From Microbacterium aurum (lineage in GTDB: Bacteria > Actinomycetota > Actinomycetes > Actinomycetales > Microbacteriaceae): a stretch of 64,000 nt of DNA. The position numbers and the translations under genes were made by a program. This document shows, in pieces, positions 49,561 through 57,582 of this stretch; positions within the stretch are counted from its first letter, which is position 1; every line of letters begins with the position of its first letter. The stretch covers positions 2,914,001 to 2,978,000 of the forward strand of contig NZ_JAFBCQ010000001.1 of assembly GCF_016907815.1 (NCBI RefSeq), in the 5' to 3' direction. The notes under the pieces were generated by a model. That model had not been told where the DNA came from. It saw nothing but the letters and a program-made list of their open reading frames with translations, and ran no database searches.

Positions 49561-49599
49561 TTCACCTCGAAGTCACCTGACCGTCAGGTTGAAGGTGAA
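49561..49599. terminator. Nested hairpin between the small gene and gdx
   Basis: ACCTGAC-C-GTCAGGT (49575-49589) sits inside TTCACCT/AGGTGAA arms (49561-49567 and 49593-49599). It ends 20 bases from the gdx stop codon and probably ends its message. Nothing else is seen in 49456-49618. Confidence 0.5.
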
Positions 49600-49618
49600 C
49601 GACAGGGCGGATGCCGCG

Positions 49619-49939
49619 TCACTCGTGGCCGACGAGCTTGAGGCCCACGACGCATCCGACGAGCCCCAGGATGAGCAGCATCTTGATGAGGGAGAATTGC
49701 TCGTCGCCGGTGATCATCGCGTAGGCGACGGTGAGCGACGCGCCGATGCCGACCCACACGGCGTAGGCCGTGCCGGTGGAGATGTCGCGCATCGCCCATG
49801 CGAGACCGCCCATGCTGGCGACCAGGGCGACGCCGAACACGATCGTCGGGGCGAGCTTGGTGAAGCCCTCGGACTTGCCGAGCGCGGTGGCCCAGACGGC
49901 CTCGAGCATTCCGGAGATGATGAGGATGACCCACGACAT
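49619..49939 (-). CDS. gdx: Guanidinium exporter of the SMR family (Gdx/SugE-like)
   Basis: This 106-residue small multidrug resistance protein has four membrane helices. Family motifs are MLEAVWATALGKSEGFTKL, with the proton/substrate-binding Glu in helix 1, GTAYAVWVGIGASLTVAY and the final GLVGCVVGLKLVGHE. The Gdx subgroup, rather than multidrug EmrE-type, is favoured by the guanidine-III riboswitch upstream, which is normally found with guanidinium exporters. GAAAGG is the ribosome site. Confidence 0.9.
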   Translation of the reverse strand: MSWVILIISGMLEAVWATALGKSEGFTKLAPTIVFGVALVASMGGLAWAMRDISTGTAYAVWVGIGASLTVAYAMITGDEQFSLIKMLLILGLVGCVVGLKLVGHE

Positions 49940-49952
49940 GACGTGACCTTTC

Positions 49953-49994
49953 GGCCAGTCTTGTCGCTCACCGGGTACTGAACCCTCGTCCGGG
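49953..49994 (-). promoter_or_regulatory. Guanidine-III riboswitch upstream of gdx
   Basis: On the minus strand the leader reads CCGGACGAGG, then GTACCCGGT, then GACAAGAC in order, matching the conserved core of the guanidine-III (mini-ykkC-type III) class, including the CCGG/CCGG stem and the pseudoknot GACAAGAC. It ends about 14 bases before the gdx start, close to the GAAAGG ribosome site, so ligand binding should govern translation. A TATGAT box at 50017-50022 lies upstream. Confidence 0.88.
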
Positions 49995-50063
49995 GACCGG
50001 TTGTGGTCCGCGTCCGATCATAGCGACCCGCCCTGATCAGCACCTGGGCACGACGTGAGGACC

Positions 50064-50912
50064 TCAGGGCGAGACGAGGAACACCGCGTCCAGCAGCCCC
50101 GGGTTGTGAGCGTGGACGAGCACCGCGAACACGACCGCGTCGAACAGCAGATGCACCGTGACGACGTACCCCAGCGACCGGGTCTTCAAGAAGATGACGG
50201 CCTGCAGCAGCGCGAACGGAATCGTCAGCACCGGTCCCCAGGCGCGGTAGCCGAGCTCCCACAGGAACGAGACGAAGACGATGGCCTGCAGCACGTTGGC
50301 CGCGGCATCCGCGAAATGTCGGCGCAGCAGGGCGAACACCGTGCAGATGAAGAACAGCTCGTCCCAGATGCCGACCGCTCCCACCCCGATGAACAGCCGC
50401 CCGATGAGGTCCGGGGTGTCCACGACGGGCCAGTTGAGGTAGACGCCCGACGTGATGAAGTAGAACGGCAGGATCAGCCAGCCGAGCACGAGCACGGCAC
50501 CCAGCCACGCCCACTGCCATCCGCGCCAGCGCCCACCGCCGCGCCACGGGAAGGCGATCGCCCGGTCGCGGTAGACCCACCGCGACACCGCGTACGGCAC
50601 GACGACCGCGCCGCCGAGCGCGAGCATGAACCGCAGCATCGACAGGTCGTCGAGCTCGGCCTCCAGCGAGATCGCGCTGACGATCAGCATCCCGAGCGCG
50701 ATGAGCGACAGGTCCCGGGTGAGCGACGGTCCGGGTGCCCGGACGCGCCCGCGCTCCATCAGCCACGCCGCCCCGACGCCCGCCGCGAGGAGGAGCCACC
50801 CGAGCCACGGCAGCAGCAGGACGAAGAACGCCGGCGCCGCGAGACAGACCAGCAGCGCGGGTGCCGTCCCCGCCGACAGCGAGGGGCGGGATGCCGCGAC
50901 GACCGGTCTCAT
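50064..50912 (-). CDS. CPBP-like intramembrane protease family protein
   Basis: The protein has 282 residues and about eight membrane helices. The CPBP (Abi) family motifs are partly kept: GAVGIWDELFFICTVFALL at the EEXXXR position (Asp-Glu, no Arg), FLWELGYRAWG, and a late VTVHLLFDAVVF with the histidine. The missing Arg may mean an altered or lost protease activity. The ATG overlaps the trmB stop codon (ATGA), so the two genes are coupled. Confidence 0.75.
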   Translation of the reverse strand: MRPVVAASRPSLSAGTAPALLVCLAAPAFFVLLLPWLGWLLLAAGVGAAWLMERGRVRAPGPSLTRDLSLIALGMLIVSAISLEAELDDLSMLRFMLALGGAVVVPYAVSRWVYRDRAIAFPWRGGGRWRGWQWAWLGAVLVLGWLILPFYFITSGVYLNWPVVDTPDLIGRLFIGVGAVGIWDELFFICTVFALLRRHFADAAANVLQAIVFVSFLWELGYRAWGPVLTIPFALLQAVIFLKTRSLGYVVTVHLLFDAVVFAVLVHAHNPGLLDAVFLVSP

Positions 50913-51658
50913 CCGCGGTCGCGCCGCCGGTAGGCGAGGTCGCGGATCTCGCGGCCCTTCGCGATGCCCTTGCGCTCGAACGCCGTCATCGTGCGCCCGT
51001 CGAAGCGGGGCGCCCAGTCGCCGTCGAAGGCCGGTGCGAACTCCGCGGCATCCGTCATCACGTCGCGCATCTGCAGGGCGTAGTCCTCCCAGTCCGTCGC
51101 GAGCCGCAGCATCCCGCCGCCCCGCAGCGCCCGCGCCGCCAGCGGCGGGAAGGCCGGTGCGATGAGCCGCCGCTTGTTGTGCTTTGCCTTGTGCCAGGGA
51201 TCGGGGAAGAAGATCCACACCTCGTCGACGCTCGCCTCGGGCAGCAGATGCTCGAGCACCTCGGGCGCGTTCGCCTCGACGAGGCGGAGGTTTCGCACGC
51301 CGGCGCGATCGGCGTCGAGCATGGTGCGGGCAAGCCCCGCGCGGAACACCTCGACCGCGAGGAAGTCGGTGTCCGGATGCGCCGCCGCGGCATGCACGAT
51401 CGCGTGCCCCTGCCCCGAGCCGATCTCGACGACGAGCGGCGCACGGCGCCCGAAGACGGATGCCGGGTCGATCCCGGTGCCGGGGAGGATGCTCGTGGCC
51501 GCCGCATCCCGCTGCACCTCGAGGACGTAGCGCGGCGCCAGCTCGGCCCAAGCGCGCTCCTGCGCGTCGCTCATCCGGCCGCTGCGGCGGACGAACGAGA
51601 CGGGCTTGTCGCGGAACCGCGGGGTGTCGGGCATGCTGTCGGGGCTGGCATCCGGCAT
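50909..51658 (-). CDS. trmB: tRNA (guanine-N7-)-methyltransferase
   Basis: This 249-residue SAM enzyme makes m7G46 in tRNA. The SAM motif is VVEIGSGQGHAIVHAA; the TrmB signature IFFPDPWHKAKHNKRR and the C-terminal LATDWEDYALQM with DGRTMTAFERKG are present. An extra 40-residue N-terminal head (MPDASPDSMPDTPRFRD) precedes it. The start is followed upstream by the DUF3097 gene, which runs the same way. Confidence 0.96.
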   Translation of the reverse strand: MPDASPDSMPDTPRFRDKPVSFVRRSGRMSDAQERAWAELAPRYVLEVQRDAAATSILPGTGIDPASVFGRRAPLVVEIGSGQGHAIVHAAAAHPDTDFLAVEVFRAGLARTMLDADRAGVRNLRLVEANAPEVLEHLLPEASVDEVWIFFPDPWHKAKHNKRRLIAPAFPPLAARALRGGGMLRLATDWEDYALQMRDVMTDAAEFAPAFDGDWAPRFDGRTMTAFERKGIAKGREIRDLAYRRRDRG

Positions 51659-51743
51659 CCGTCCAGCGTACCCGCGCGCTCTCCCTCTCCCCCGCGAGGC
51701 GCGGAACGGGCGACCTCGGCGCCGGGGCGGTACCCGCGAGGGG

Positions 51744-52589
51744 TCAGGCGGTCACGAAGTCGATGAGCTCCTCGACGCGGCCGAGCAACGCAGGGTCGAG
51801 GTCGCGGTAGCTGTTCACGGCGCCGAGGATGCGCTGCCACGTGCGGCCGAGGTCGGCCTGGTCGCGCGCCGGCCAGCCGAGAGCGCGGCTGACGCCCACC
51901 TTCCACTCGATGGTGCGCGGGACCTCAGGCCACGCCGCGATGCCGATGGCGCGCGGCAGCACGCACTGCCACACGTCGATGTGCGGATGCCCCACGATGC
52001 GCACGTGCGCGCCGTGCGGGCCGCGCTCCACCGCCTGCGCGATGCGCGACTCCTTCGACCCCGGCACGAGGTGGTCCACGAGCACGCCGTAGCGCCGGTC
52101 GGGGCCCGGCGGCTCGTCGCGCAATACCGACTCCAAGAGGTCGACGCCCTGCAGATACTCCACGACGACGCCCTCGGCGCGCAGATCGTCGCCCCACACC
52201 TTCTCGACGAGTTCGGCGTCATGCCGACCCTCGACGAGGATGCGGGACGCACGCGCGACCCGCGCCCGCGTCTCGGGAGCCGCGAACGACCCGGATGCCG
52301 TGCGTCTCGGCGCGGCGACGGCGGCCGCCGGGGGCGTCAGCACGACGGCGGCGCCGTCGATCAGAAAGCCCCCGCCGAGGGGGAACACCCGGCGCCTGCC
52401 GACCCGGTCCTCCAACTCCACATGACCGCTGCGCACACCGGTCACCGCGCCGCAGAATCCGTCGCCGGCGACCTCGACGACGAGGTCGCGCTCGGCCGCG
52501 ACCTGCGGCACCACCGGCCGGCCCGCCTCGCGCCAGCCCTTCGCCAGGACGTCCGTCCCGTAGCGGTCGGCACCGAATCCGTCGCTCAT
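51744..52589 (-). CDS. DUF3097 family protein
   Basis: This 281-residue actinobacterial conserved protein has its family blocks as MSDGFGADRYGTDVLA, RILVEGRHDAELVEKVWGDD (toprim-like acidic pattern with EGRHDAELVEK), GVLVDHLVPGSKESRIA and VRIVGHPHIDVWQ. The toprim resemblance, as in OLD/DnaG-type folds, suggests a nucleic-acid role, but the function is unknown. Confidence 0.88.
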   Translation of the reverse strand: MSDGFGADRYGTDVLAKGWREAGRPVVPQVAAERDLVVEVAGDGFCGAVTGVRSGHVELEDRVGRRRVFPLGGGFLIDGAAVVLTPPAAAVAAPRRTASGSFAAPETRARVARASRILVEGRHDAELVEKVWGDDLRAEGVVVEYLQGVDLLESVLRDEPPGPDRRYGVLVDHLVPGSKESRIAQAVERGPHGAHVRIVGHPHIDVWQCVLPRAIGIAAWPEVPRTIEWKVGVSRALGWPARDQADLGRTWQRILGAVNSYRDLDPALLGRVEELIDFVTA

Positions 52590-52783
52590 GATCCACCCTC
52601 CGAAGCCGTCACCCTACCGGGCGTGCGCGGCGTGGCGGGACAGCGACGCTCGGGATCGGCGACGACCGGCGATTCATAGCCGATCCGCAGGCGACAGCCC
52701 TCGCGACGGCCTACCGGCACATGCACCGCGGGGCATAGGATCGGGGAAAGGGGGCAAACGTTCCCGCGCAGGAGGGATCCCGC

Positions 52784-54832
52784 ATGCGAACGCGACTGTT
52801 GCTGGCCATCACGGCCGCGGCGGCGATCATCTTCGGGGGTGCGGCGGCGGCATCGGCGACAGACCCGGTCACGCTCGGCTCGACCCGGGTCGTCGACCAG
52901 TCGGACGTGCTCTCCAGCGGCGAGGAATCCGCCGTCGACGCACGCCTGCGGGCGCTGAACTCCAGCTCGGGCGTGGACCTGTGGGTCGTGTACGTCCCCA
53001 CCTTCACCGACCCCTCCTCTCCCGAGGACTGGGCCAACACGACGGCGACGAACAACGGCCTCGGCCCCCACCAGTACCTCCTCGCGATCGCGACGGACGG
53101 GCGGACCTTCTACCTGTCGGGCTCTTCCGACGGTCCGGTCACCGAGGATCAGCTCGGAACGATCGAGCAGCAGCGCATCCAGCCGGCCCTCGACAGCGAG
53201 AACCCGGACTGGTCGGGCGCCGCCTTCGCGGCCGCCGACGGCCTCGCCGCCGCGATCGGCGGGGGATCCGGCGGCGCCGACGACGGCGGGGGCGCACTCG
53301 TGCCCATCCTCCTCATCGTCGTCGTGATCGCCCTCGCGGGCCTCGTCATCTGGATCGTGGTCCGCTCGCGGCGCAAGACGCGCCAGCCCGCGGTCGCGGG
53401 CGGCGCAGGTGCCGACGGCGCTCCGGTCGATCCGCTCGCGGGCCTCTCCACCGAAGAGCTCGGCCGCCGCGCGTCGTCTGCCCTCGTGCAGACCGACGAC
53501 GCCATCAAGACGAGTGAGCAGGAGCTCGGCTTCGCGCGGGCCGAGTTCGGCGACGCGGCGGCGAAAGAATTCGACGATGCCCTCACCGCGGCCCGGCACG
53601 ACCTCGACGAGGCGTTCGCGCTCAAGCAGAAGCTCGACGACGAGCAGCCGGATGCCGAGGGCGATGTCCGTGCGTGGAACACGCGGATCATCGAGCTGTG
53701 CGAGCACGCCGGGTCGGAGCTCGACGCCAAAGCCGCCGCGTTCGACGAACTCCGCAAGCTCGAGCAGAACGCGCCCGCGGCGCTCGCGCACGTGACCGAT
53801 CTGCACACCCAGGTCTCCGGTGAGCACGCCGCAGCGGTGGCCGCCCTGACCGCGCTGCAGCAGCGCTACGCCCCCGCCGCCCTCGCGACCGTCGCCGATG
53901 ACCCCGAGCAGGCCCAGCAGCGCCTCGACTTCGCCCGGGAGCAACTGGCCGCCGCGCAGCAGCAGCTCGACGCCGGCAACGGCGGCGGCGCTGCCTTCAG
54001 CATCCGTGCCGCCGAAGAGGCCGTCGCGCAGGCGCAACTGCTGCAGAACGCGATCGGCAAGCTCGGCGGCGATCTCGCGAAGGCCGAGACGGATGCCGCG
54101 GCCCTCATCGCCGACCTCGAGAAGGACATCGCCACGGCCAGCGCCCTGCCCGATCCCGATGGCCGGCTCGCTCCCGTCGTCGCCGCGACGCGGCAGCAGG
54201 TCGACGCCGCGCGCGCCCTGCTCACCGGCACCGCCCAGCAGCCCCTCGTCGCGCTGCAGGGTCTCGACAAGGCCAACCAGGAGATCGACGCGATGCTCGC
54301 CGGCATCCGGGACGCGCAGGAGCGGGCCGATCGCGCGCAGCACCAGCTCGGCGCCCTCATGACCCAGGCTCAGGCCCAGGTGTCGGCGGCCGAGGACTTC
54401 ATCACGTCCCGCCGCGGCGCGATCGGCGCCGAGGCCCGCACGCGGCTCGCCGAAGCCGGCGCTGCCCTCGTGCAGGCGCGGCAGCTGCAGCAGGCCGACC
54501 CGGCACAGGCCGTCCAGTACGCGCAGCGCGCGAACGACCTCGCCGCACAGGCGATCCAGTACGCCCAGAACGACGTCGGCGCGTTCGGCTCCGGCGCGGG
54601 CGGCATGTTCGGCGGTTCCGGAGGCTCGGGTTCCGGCGGCAACGTGATGGGCGCGATCCTCGGCGGCATCGTCATCAACTCGCTGCTGGGCGGTGGTGGC
54701 GGTGGCGGCCGCAGCCGCGGGGGCGGCGGTTTCGGCGGTGGCTTCGGCGGCGGTTCGCGCGGCGGGGGCATGAGCCCCGGCAGCTTCGGCGGCGGCGGCA
54801 CACGCTCGCGCCGCGGAGGGGGCCGCTTCTGA
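52784..54832 (+). CDS. TPM-domain (YgcG-like) secreted or membrane protein with coiled coil
   Basis: The protein has 682 residues. A signal peptide (about 1-27, ending AASA) is followed by a TPM domain (about 30-150, with VVDQSDVLSSGEESAVDARL). A membrane helix (about 178-196, LLIVVVIALAGLVIWIV) and a long Ala/Gln/Asp-rich coiled-coil region (about 230-600) follow. The Gly/Ser/Arg-rich tail resembles YgcG-family ends. AGGAGGG is the ribosome site. A PspA gene follows, so the two may act together in membrane stress. Confidence 0.85.
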   Translation: MRTRLLLAITAAAAIIFGGAAAASATDPVTLGSTRVVDQSDVLSSGEESAVDARLRALNSSSGVDLWVVYVPTFTDPSSPEDWANTTATNNGLGPHQYLLAIATDGRTFYLSGSSDGPVTEDQLGTIEQQRIQPALDSENPDWSGAAFAAADGLAAAIGGGSGGADDGGGALVPILLIVVVIALAGLVIWIVVRSRRKTRQPAVAGGAGADGAPVDPLAGLSTEELGRRASSALVQTDDAIKTSEQELGFARAEFGDAAAKEFDDALTAARHDLDEAFALKQKLDDEQPDAEGDVRAWNTRIIELCEHAGSELDAKAAAFDELRKLEQNAPAALAHVTDLHTQVSGEHAAAVAALTALQQRYAPAALATVADDPEQAQQRLDFAREQLAAAQQQLDAGNGGGAAFSIRAAEEAVAQAQLLQNAIGKLGGDLAKAETDAAALIADLEKDIATASALPDPDGRLAPVVAATRQQVDAARALLTGTAQQPLVALQGLDKANQEIDAMLAGIRDAQERADRAQHQLGALMTQAQAQVSAAEDFITSRRGAIGAEARTRLAEAGAALVQARQLQQADPAQAVQYAQRANDLAAQAIQYAQNDVGAFGSGAGGMFGGSGGSGSGGNVMGAILGGIVINSLLGGGGGGGRSRGGGGFGGGFGGGSRGGGMSPGSFGGGGTRSRRGGGRF

Positions 54833-54921
54833 GCCGTCCCCGATCGGCCGCGCAGGCGCCGGCATCCCTCGCCCCTCACTGAACGATTGACCCACAGCTT
54901 CCCGCTAGGAAAGGAAAACCG

Positions 54922-55659
54922 ATGGCAAAGCAGTCCATCTTCGGCCGCATCTCGACCCTCGTGAAGGCGAACATCAACGCGATGATCGACTCCGCTGAAG
55001 ACCCGCAGAAGATGCTCGACCAACTGGTGCGCGACTACACCAACAACATCGCCGACGCGGAGTCGGCGATCGCCGAGACGATCGGCAACCTGCGCCTGCT
55101 CGAGCGGGACCACGAGGAGGACGTCAAGGCGGCCACCGAGTGGGGCAACAAGGCCCTCGCGGCCAGCAAGAAGGCCGACGAGCTGCGCGGCACCGGCAAC
55201 ACGACGGATGCCGACAAGTTCGACAACCTGGCCAAGATCGCGCTGCAGCGCCAGATCACCGAGGAGAACGAGGCCAAGGCCCTCGCGCCGGCCATCGCAG
55301 CGCAGACCGAGGTCGTCGACAAGCTCAAGGACGGCCTCAACGGCATGAAGCAGAAGCTGGAGCAGCTGAAGTCGAAGCGCTCCGAGCTGCTGGCCCGTGC
55401 GAAGTCGGCCGAGGCGCAGAACAAGGTGCACGACGCCGTCAAGTCGATCGACGTGCTCGACCCGACGAGCGAGCTGGGCCGCTTCGAGGACAAGGTCCGC
55501 CGTCAGGAGGCCCTCGCCGCCGGCAAGGCCGAGATCGCCGCGTCGTCGCTGGACGCCCAGTTCAACCAGCTCGAGGACGTCGGCGAGCTCACCGAGGTCG
55601 AGGCGCGCCTGGCCGCGCTGAAGACCGGCGGCACCGCCGCTCCCGCCCTGGAGCAGTAA
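54922..55659 (+). CDS. pspA: PspA/IM30 family protein
   Basis: This 245-residue coiled-coil protein has IFGRISTLVKANINAMID at the start, the amphipathic helix that binds membranes. The family DPQKMLDQLVRDYTNNIADA follows, then a long charged coiled coil (about 30-210). PspA assemblies maintain the membrane under envelope stress. The ribosome site AGGAAAGG is six bases from the ATG. It follows the TPM-domain gene on the same strand. Confidence 0.9.
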   Translation: MAKQSIFGRISTLVKANINAMIDSAEDPQKMLDQLVRDYTNNIADAESAIAETIGNLRLLERDHEEDVKAATEWGNKALAASKKADELRGTGNTTDADKFDNLAKIALQRQITEENEAKALAPAIAAQTEVVDKLKDGLNGMKQKLEQLKSKRSELLARAKSAEAQNKVHDAVKSIDVLDPTSELGRFEDKVRRQEALAAGKAEIAASSLDAQFNQLEDVGELTEVEARLAALKTGGTAAPALEQ

Positions 55660-55694
55660 GACCACACCGCGCGGGGGCGGCAGCCCGCCCCGCG

Positions 55695-55760
55695 CGAGAC
55701 ACCATCTCCGGCGCGAGAAACCACGGCAGGCGTGGTTTCTCGCGCCGCGAGTGGTTTGTC
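55695..55760. repeat. Nested palindrome, family 2, copy 2
   Basis: The inner arms GCGCGAGAAACCACG (55711-55725) and CGTGGTTTCTCGCGC (55731-55745) are perfect over 15 bases. The outer arms CGAGACACCAT (55695-55705) and AGTGGTTTGTC (55750-55760) are decayed versions of those in copy 1. It lies in the gap between pspA and the arginase-family gene. Confidence 0.88.
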
Positions 55761-55789
55761 CAGGCTGTCAGGCACGAGAGGATGCTTGC

Positions 55790-56602
55790 ATGACCCGATT
55801 CCTCGTGGTCCCGCAGTGGCAGGGGTCTCCCGCCGCCCGGGCGATGCACCTCGTCGACGGTGCCGAGGCGATCGCCGGCGACCTTCCCCGCGCCTCCACC
55901 GCACGCGTCGAGGTGCCCGCCTCCGCCGGCGAGGCGCTGGGCACCGGCATCCGCCGGTACAGTGCCCTCGCCCGCATCGCCGACGCCGTCACGGACGCCC
56001 TCGGCCAGGCGGCCAAGCCCGCGATCGTCGTCGGCGGCGACTGCGGCGTCGCCGTCCCCGCCATCGCGCATGCCGCCGAGCAGCATCCCGACCTCGCCGT
56101 GGTGTGGTTCGACGCCCATGCCGACCTCAACTCCCCCGCCACCTCGCCGTCCGGCGCGTTCGCGGGGATGGCGCTGCGCGCGGTGTTCACCGACCTTCCG
56201 CTGCCCGGGAGCGGAGCCGTCGCCGCCGACCGCGTGGTCCTCGCCGGCGCCCGCGAGTTCGACCCTGCCGAGCAGGCCTTCGTCGACGAGGTGGGCCTGC
56301 GGGTGCTGTCGGTCGACGACCTCGCCGACCCCGGCGCCCCCGCCGAGGCGGTCGCCGCGACGCGGGCCTCCGCGGTGTACATCCACGTCGACCTCGACGT
56401 GCTCGACCCGGCCGTCATCACCGGGGTGGGCCTGCCCGTGCCCTTCGGCCTCACACTCGACCAGCTGACGAGCGCCATCGCCGCCGTCCGCGCCCGGCGG
56501 CCGCTCGTCGGCGCCTCGATCGCCGGTTTTGCCCCCGCCGACCCCGCCGCCGCGGTCGACGACCTCGGCACCATCCTCCGCGTCGTCGGGGCGCTCGCGT
56601 GA
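55790..56602 (+). CDS. Arginase/agmatinase-family metallohydrolase
   Basis: The protein has 270 residues. The binuclear manganese motifs are GGDCGVAV (family GGDHS, with Cys for His), WFDAHADLN (DAHXD) and IHVDLDVLDP (DXD). It therefore belongs to the arginase, agmatinase or formiminoglutamase family; the Cys at the first histidine position is common in actinobacterial members of unknown substrate. GTG overlap with the next gene implies coupled translation. Confidence 0.85.
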   Translation: MTRFLVVPQWQGSPAARAMHLVDGAEAIAGDLPRASTARVEVPASAGEALGTGIRRYSALARIADAVTDALGQAAKPAIVVGGDCGVAVPAIAHAAEQHPDLAVVWFDAHADLNSPATSPSGAFAGMALRAVFTDLPLPGSGAVAADRVVLAGAREFDPAEQAFVDEVGLRVLSVDDLADPGAPAEAVAATRASAVYIHVDLDVLDPAVITGVGLPVPFGLTLDQLTSAIAAVRARRPLVGASIAGFAPADPAAAVDDLGTILRVVGALA

Positions 56603-57057
56603 TCGCGACGCCACCGGCGGGCTGGCGGGAGCGGGCCGACCGTGCCGTCGCGCGCGGCGCGCGTCTGGACGCGATCATCCCGCGGATGCTGCTGGACTCG
56701 CCGCTGAGCCTGGCGGGCTACGCGTGGGGCACCGCCGTCGGGTGGGTCTGGGGAACGCTGTGGTCGACCGGTCGCATCGAGCGGCGTGCCGGGCTGTGGG
56801 TGTTCTCCGGCATGCCCGCGTGGACGTTCGGTCGCGGCGGCGTCTGCGTCGGCGGCTGCTACCTCACCGGCTCCGCTCCGGTCACCGACGCGGTGCTGCG
56901 GCACGAGGCGGTGCATGCGCGGCAGTGGCGCCGCTACGGCTTTCTCATGCCGCTGCTGTACCTGCTGGCAGGACGCAACCCGCTGACGAACCGGTTCGAG
57001 ATCCTCGCCGGCCTCGAGGACGGCAACTACGTGCCGCGGGGCCTCAGCGGGCGCTGA
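56599..57057 (+). CDS. Small protein with HEAVH motif
   Basis: The protein has 152 residues and a GTG start overlapping the arginase stop codon (GTGA). A short HEAVH motif lies in LRHEAVHARQWRRYGFLMPL (about 108-127), like the zinc HEXXH of small metallopeptidases. An earlier GYAWGTAVGWVWGTLW segment is hydrophobic. Related actinobacterial proteins are sometimes labelled Fe-S oxidoreductases, but no cysteine cluster supports that here (CVGGC only). Function unknown. Confidence 0.6.
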   Translation: MIATPPAGWRERADRAVARGARLDAIIPRMLLDSPLSLAGYAWGTAVGWVWGTLWSTGRIERRAGLWVFSGMPAWTFGRGGVCVGGCYLTGSAPVTDAVLRHEAVHARQWRRYGFLMPLLYLLAGRNPLTNRFEILAGLEDGNYVPRGLSGR

Positions 57058-57541
57058 GCAGTCCGAAGCGCTCCGGCGTGTGCACCCGCTCCGGGGCGAC
57101 GCCGAGCGCGTCGGTGAGGTGATCGAAGATGTCGGCCGTGCCGAGGTACCCGCCGAGCAGGTGGATGCGGGTGCCGTCGACGCACGCGGCATCCGTCTCG
57201 TCCGCCGGGCACAGCACTTCGTCGGCCCAGGCGTTCACGGCGCGGCTGAGCGCCTGACCGGGAGCGCAGGCACGGCCGGTGCCGGGGTCGCCGGTGCGGC
57301 GGGAGCGGTCGAGCCACGTCACGATCATGCGCACCGGAACGTCGACCGGTGAGATCCACGTCGCGTCGGGCACCTCGATGAACACGCGCCCGGTCGAGCA
57401 GATCGGCAGGGTCGCGAGCAGCGCGCCGAGCTCGGCGAGCGCGTTCTCGTCCGCGGTGATGAGATGCTGCACACGCGCGTGACGCGACGCCTTGCAGGCC
57501 GTCTCGTTGTGCGCGCTGAGATGCAGGACCGGGGAACTCAT
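57044..57541 (-). CDS. SIP-domain protein (siderophore-interacting C-terminal domain)
   Basis: This 165-residue protein contains the SIP-type NAD(P)H domain alone: HLITADENALAELGALLATL followed by RVFIEVPDA, as in the C-terminal half of siderophore-interacting ferric reductases. The FAD domain is missing, so it is either a truncated relative or a single-domain regulator of iron release. An IdeR-type box covers its promoter, so it should be induced when iron is low. The last 14 bases overlap the HEAVH gene end. Confidence 0.75.
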   Translation of the reverse strand: MSSPVLHLSAHNETACKASRHARVQHLITADENALAELGALLATLPICSTGRVFIEVPDATWISPVDVPVRMIVTWLDRSRRTGDPGTGRACAPGQALSRAVNAWADEVLCPADETDAACVDGTRIHLLGGYLGTADIFDHLTDALGVAPERVHTPERFGLLSAR

Positions 57542-57563
57542 GATGACTCTACTATAACCCCTT

Positions 57564-57582
57564 TAAGGGTAGCCTTACCTCA
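57564..57582 (-). promoter_or_regulatory. IdeR/DtxR-type iron box upstream of the SIP gene
   Basis: TGAGGTAAGGCTACCCTTA matches 15 of 19 positions of the IdeR consensus TTAGGTTAGGCTAACCTAA. It is followed by a TATAGT -10 box at 57551-57556 and the start 10 bases later. The box overlaps the stop codon of the upstream phosphatase gene. Confidence 0.8.

Larger units (their letters stand above)
40745..49618. other. Accessory island beginning at tRNA-Arg
   Basis: Between tRNA-Arg and the SMR gene no housekeeping gene is seen. The interval holds two complete IS elements, an IS remnant, an abortive-infection gene in pieces, Fic, a toxin-antitoxin pair, repeats and unknown genes. Parts of it (43880-44460, 46065-46110) are visibly richer in A+T than the flanks. 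No integrase gene and no repeat of the tRNA 3' end were found, so the right boundary is inferred from gene content only. Confidence 0.55.

Noticed and set aside
50064..51551. 495-codon minus-strand frame
   Set aside because: Only the last 283 codons form the CPBP-like gene; the upstream part lies over trmB in another frame.
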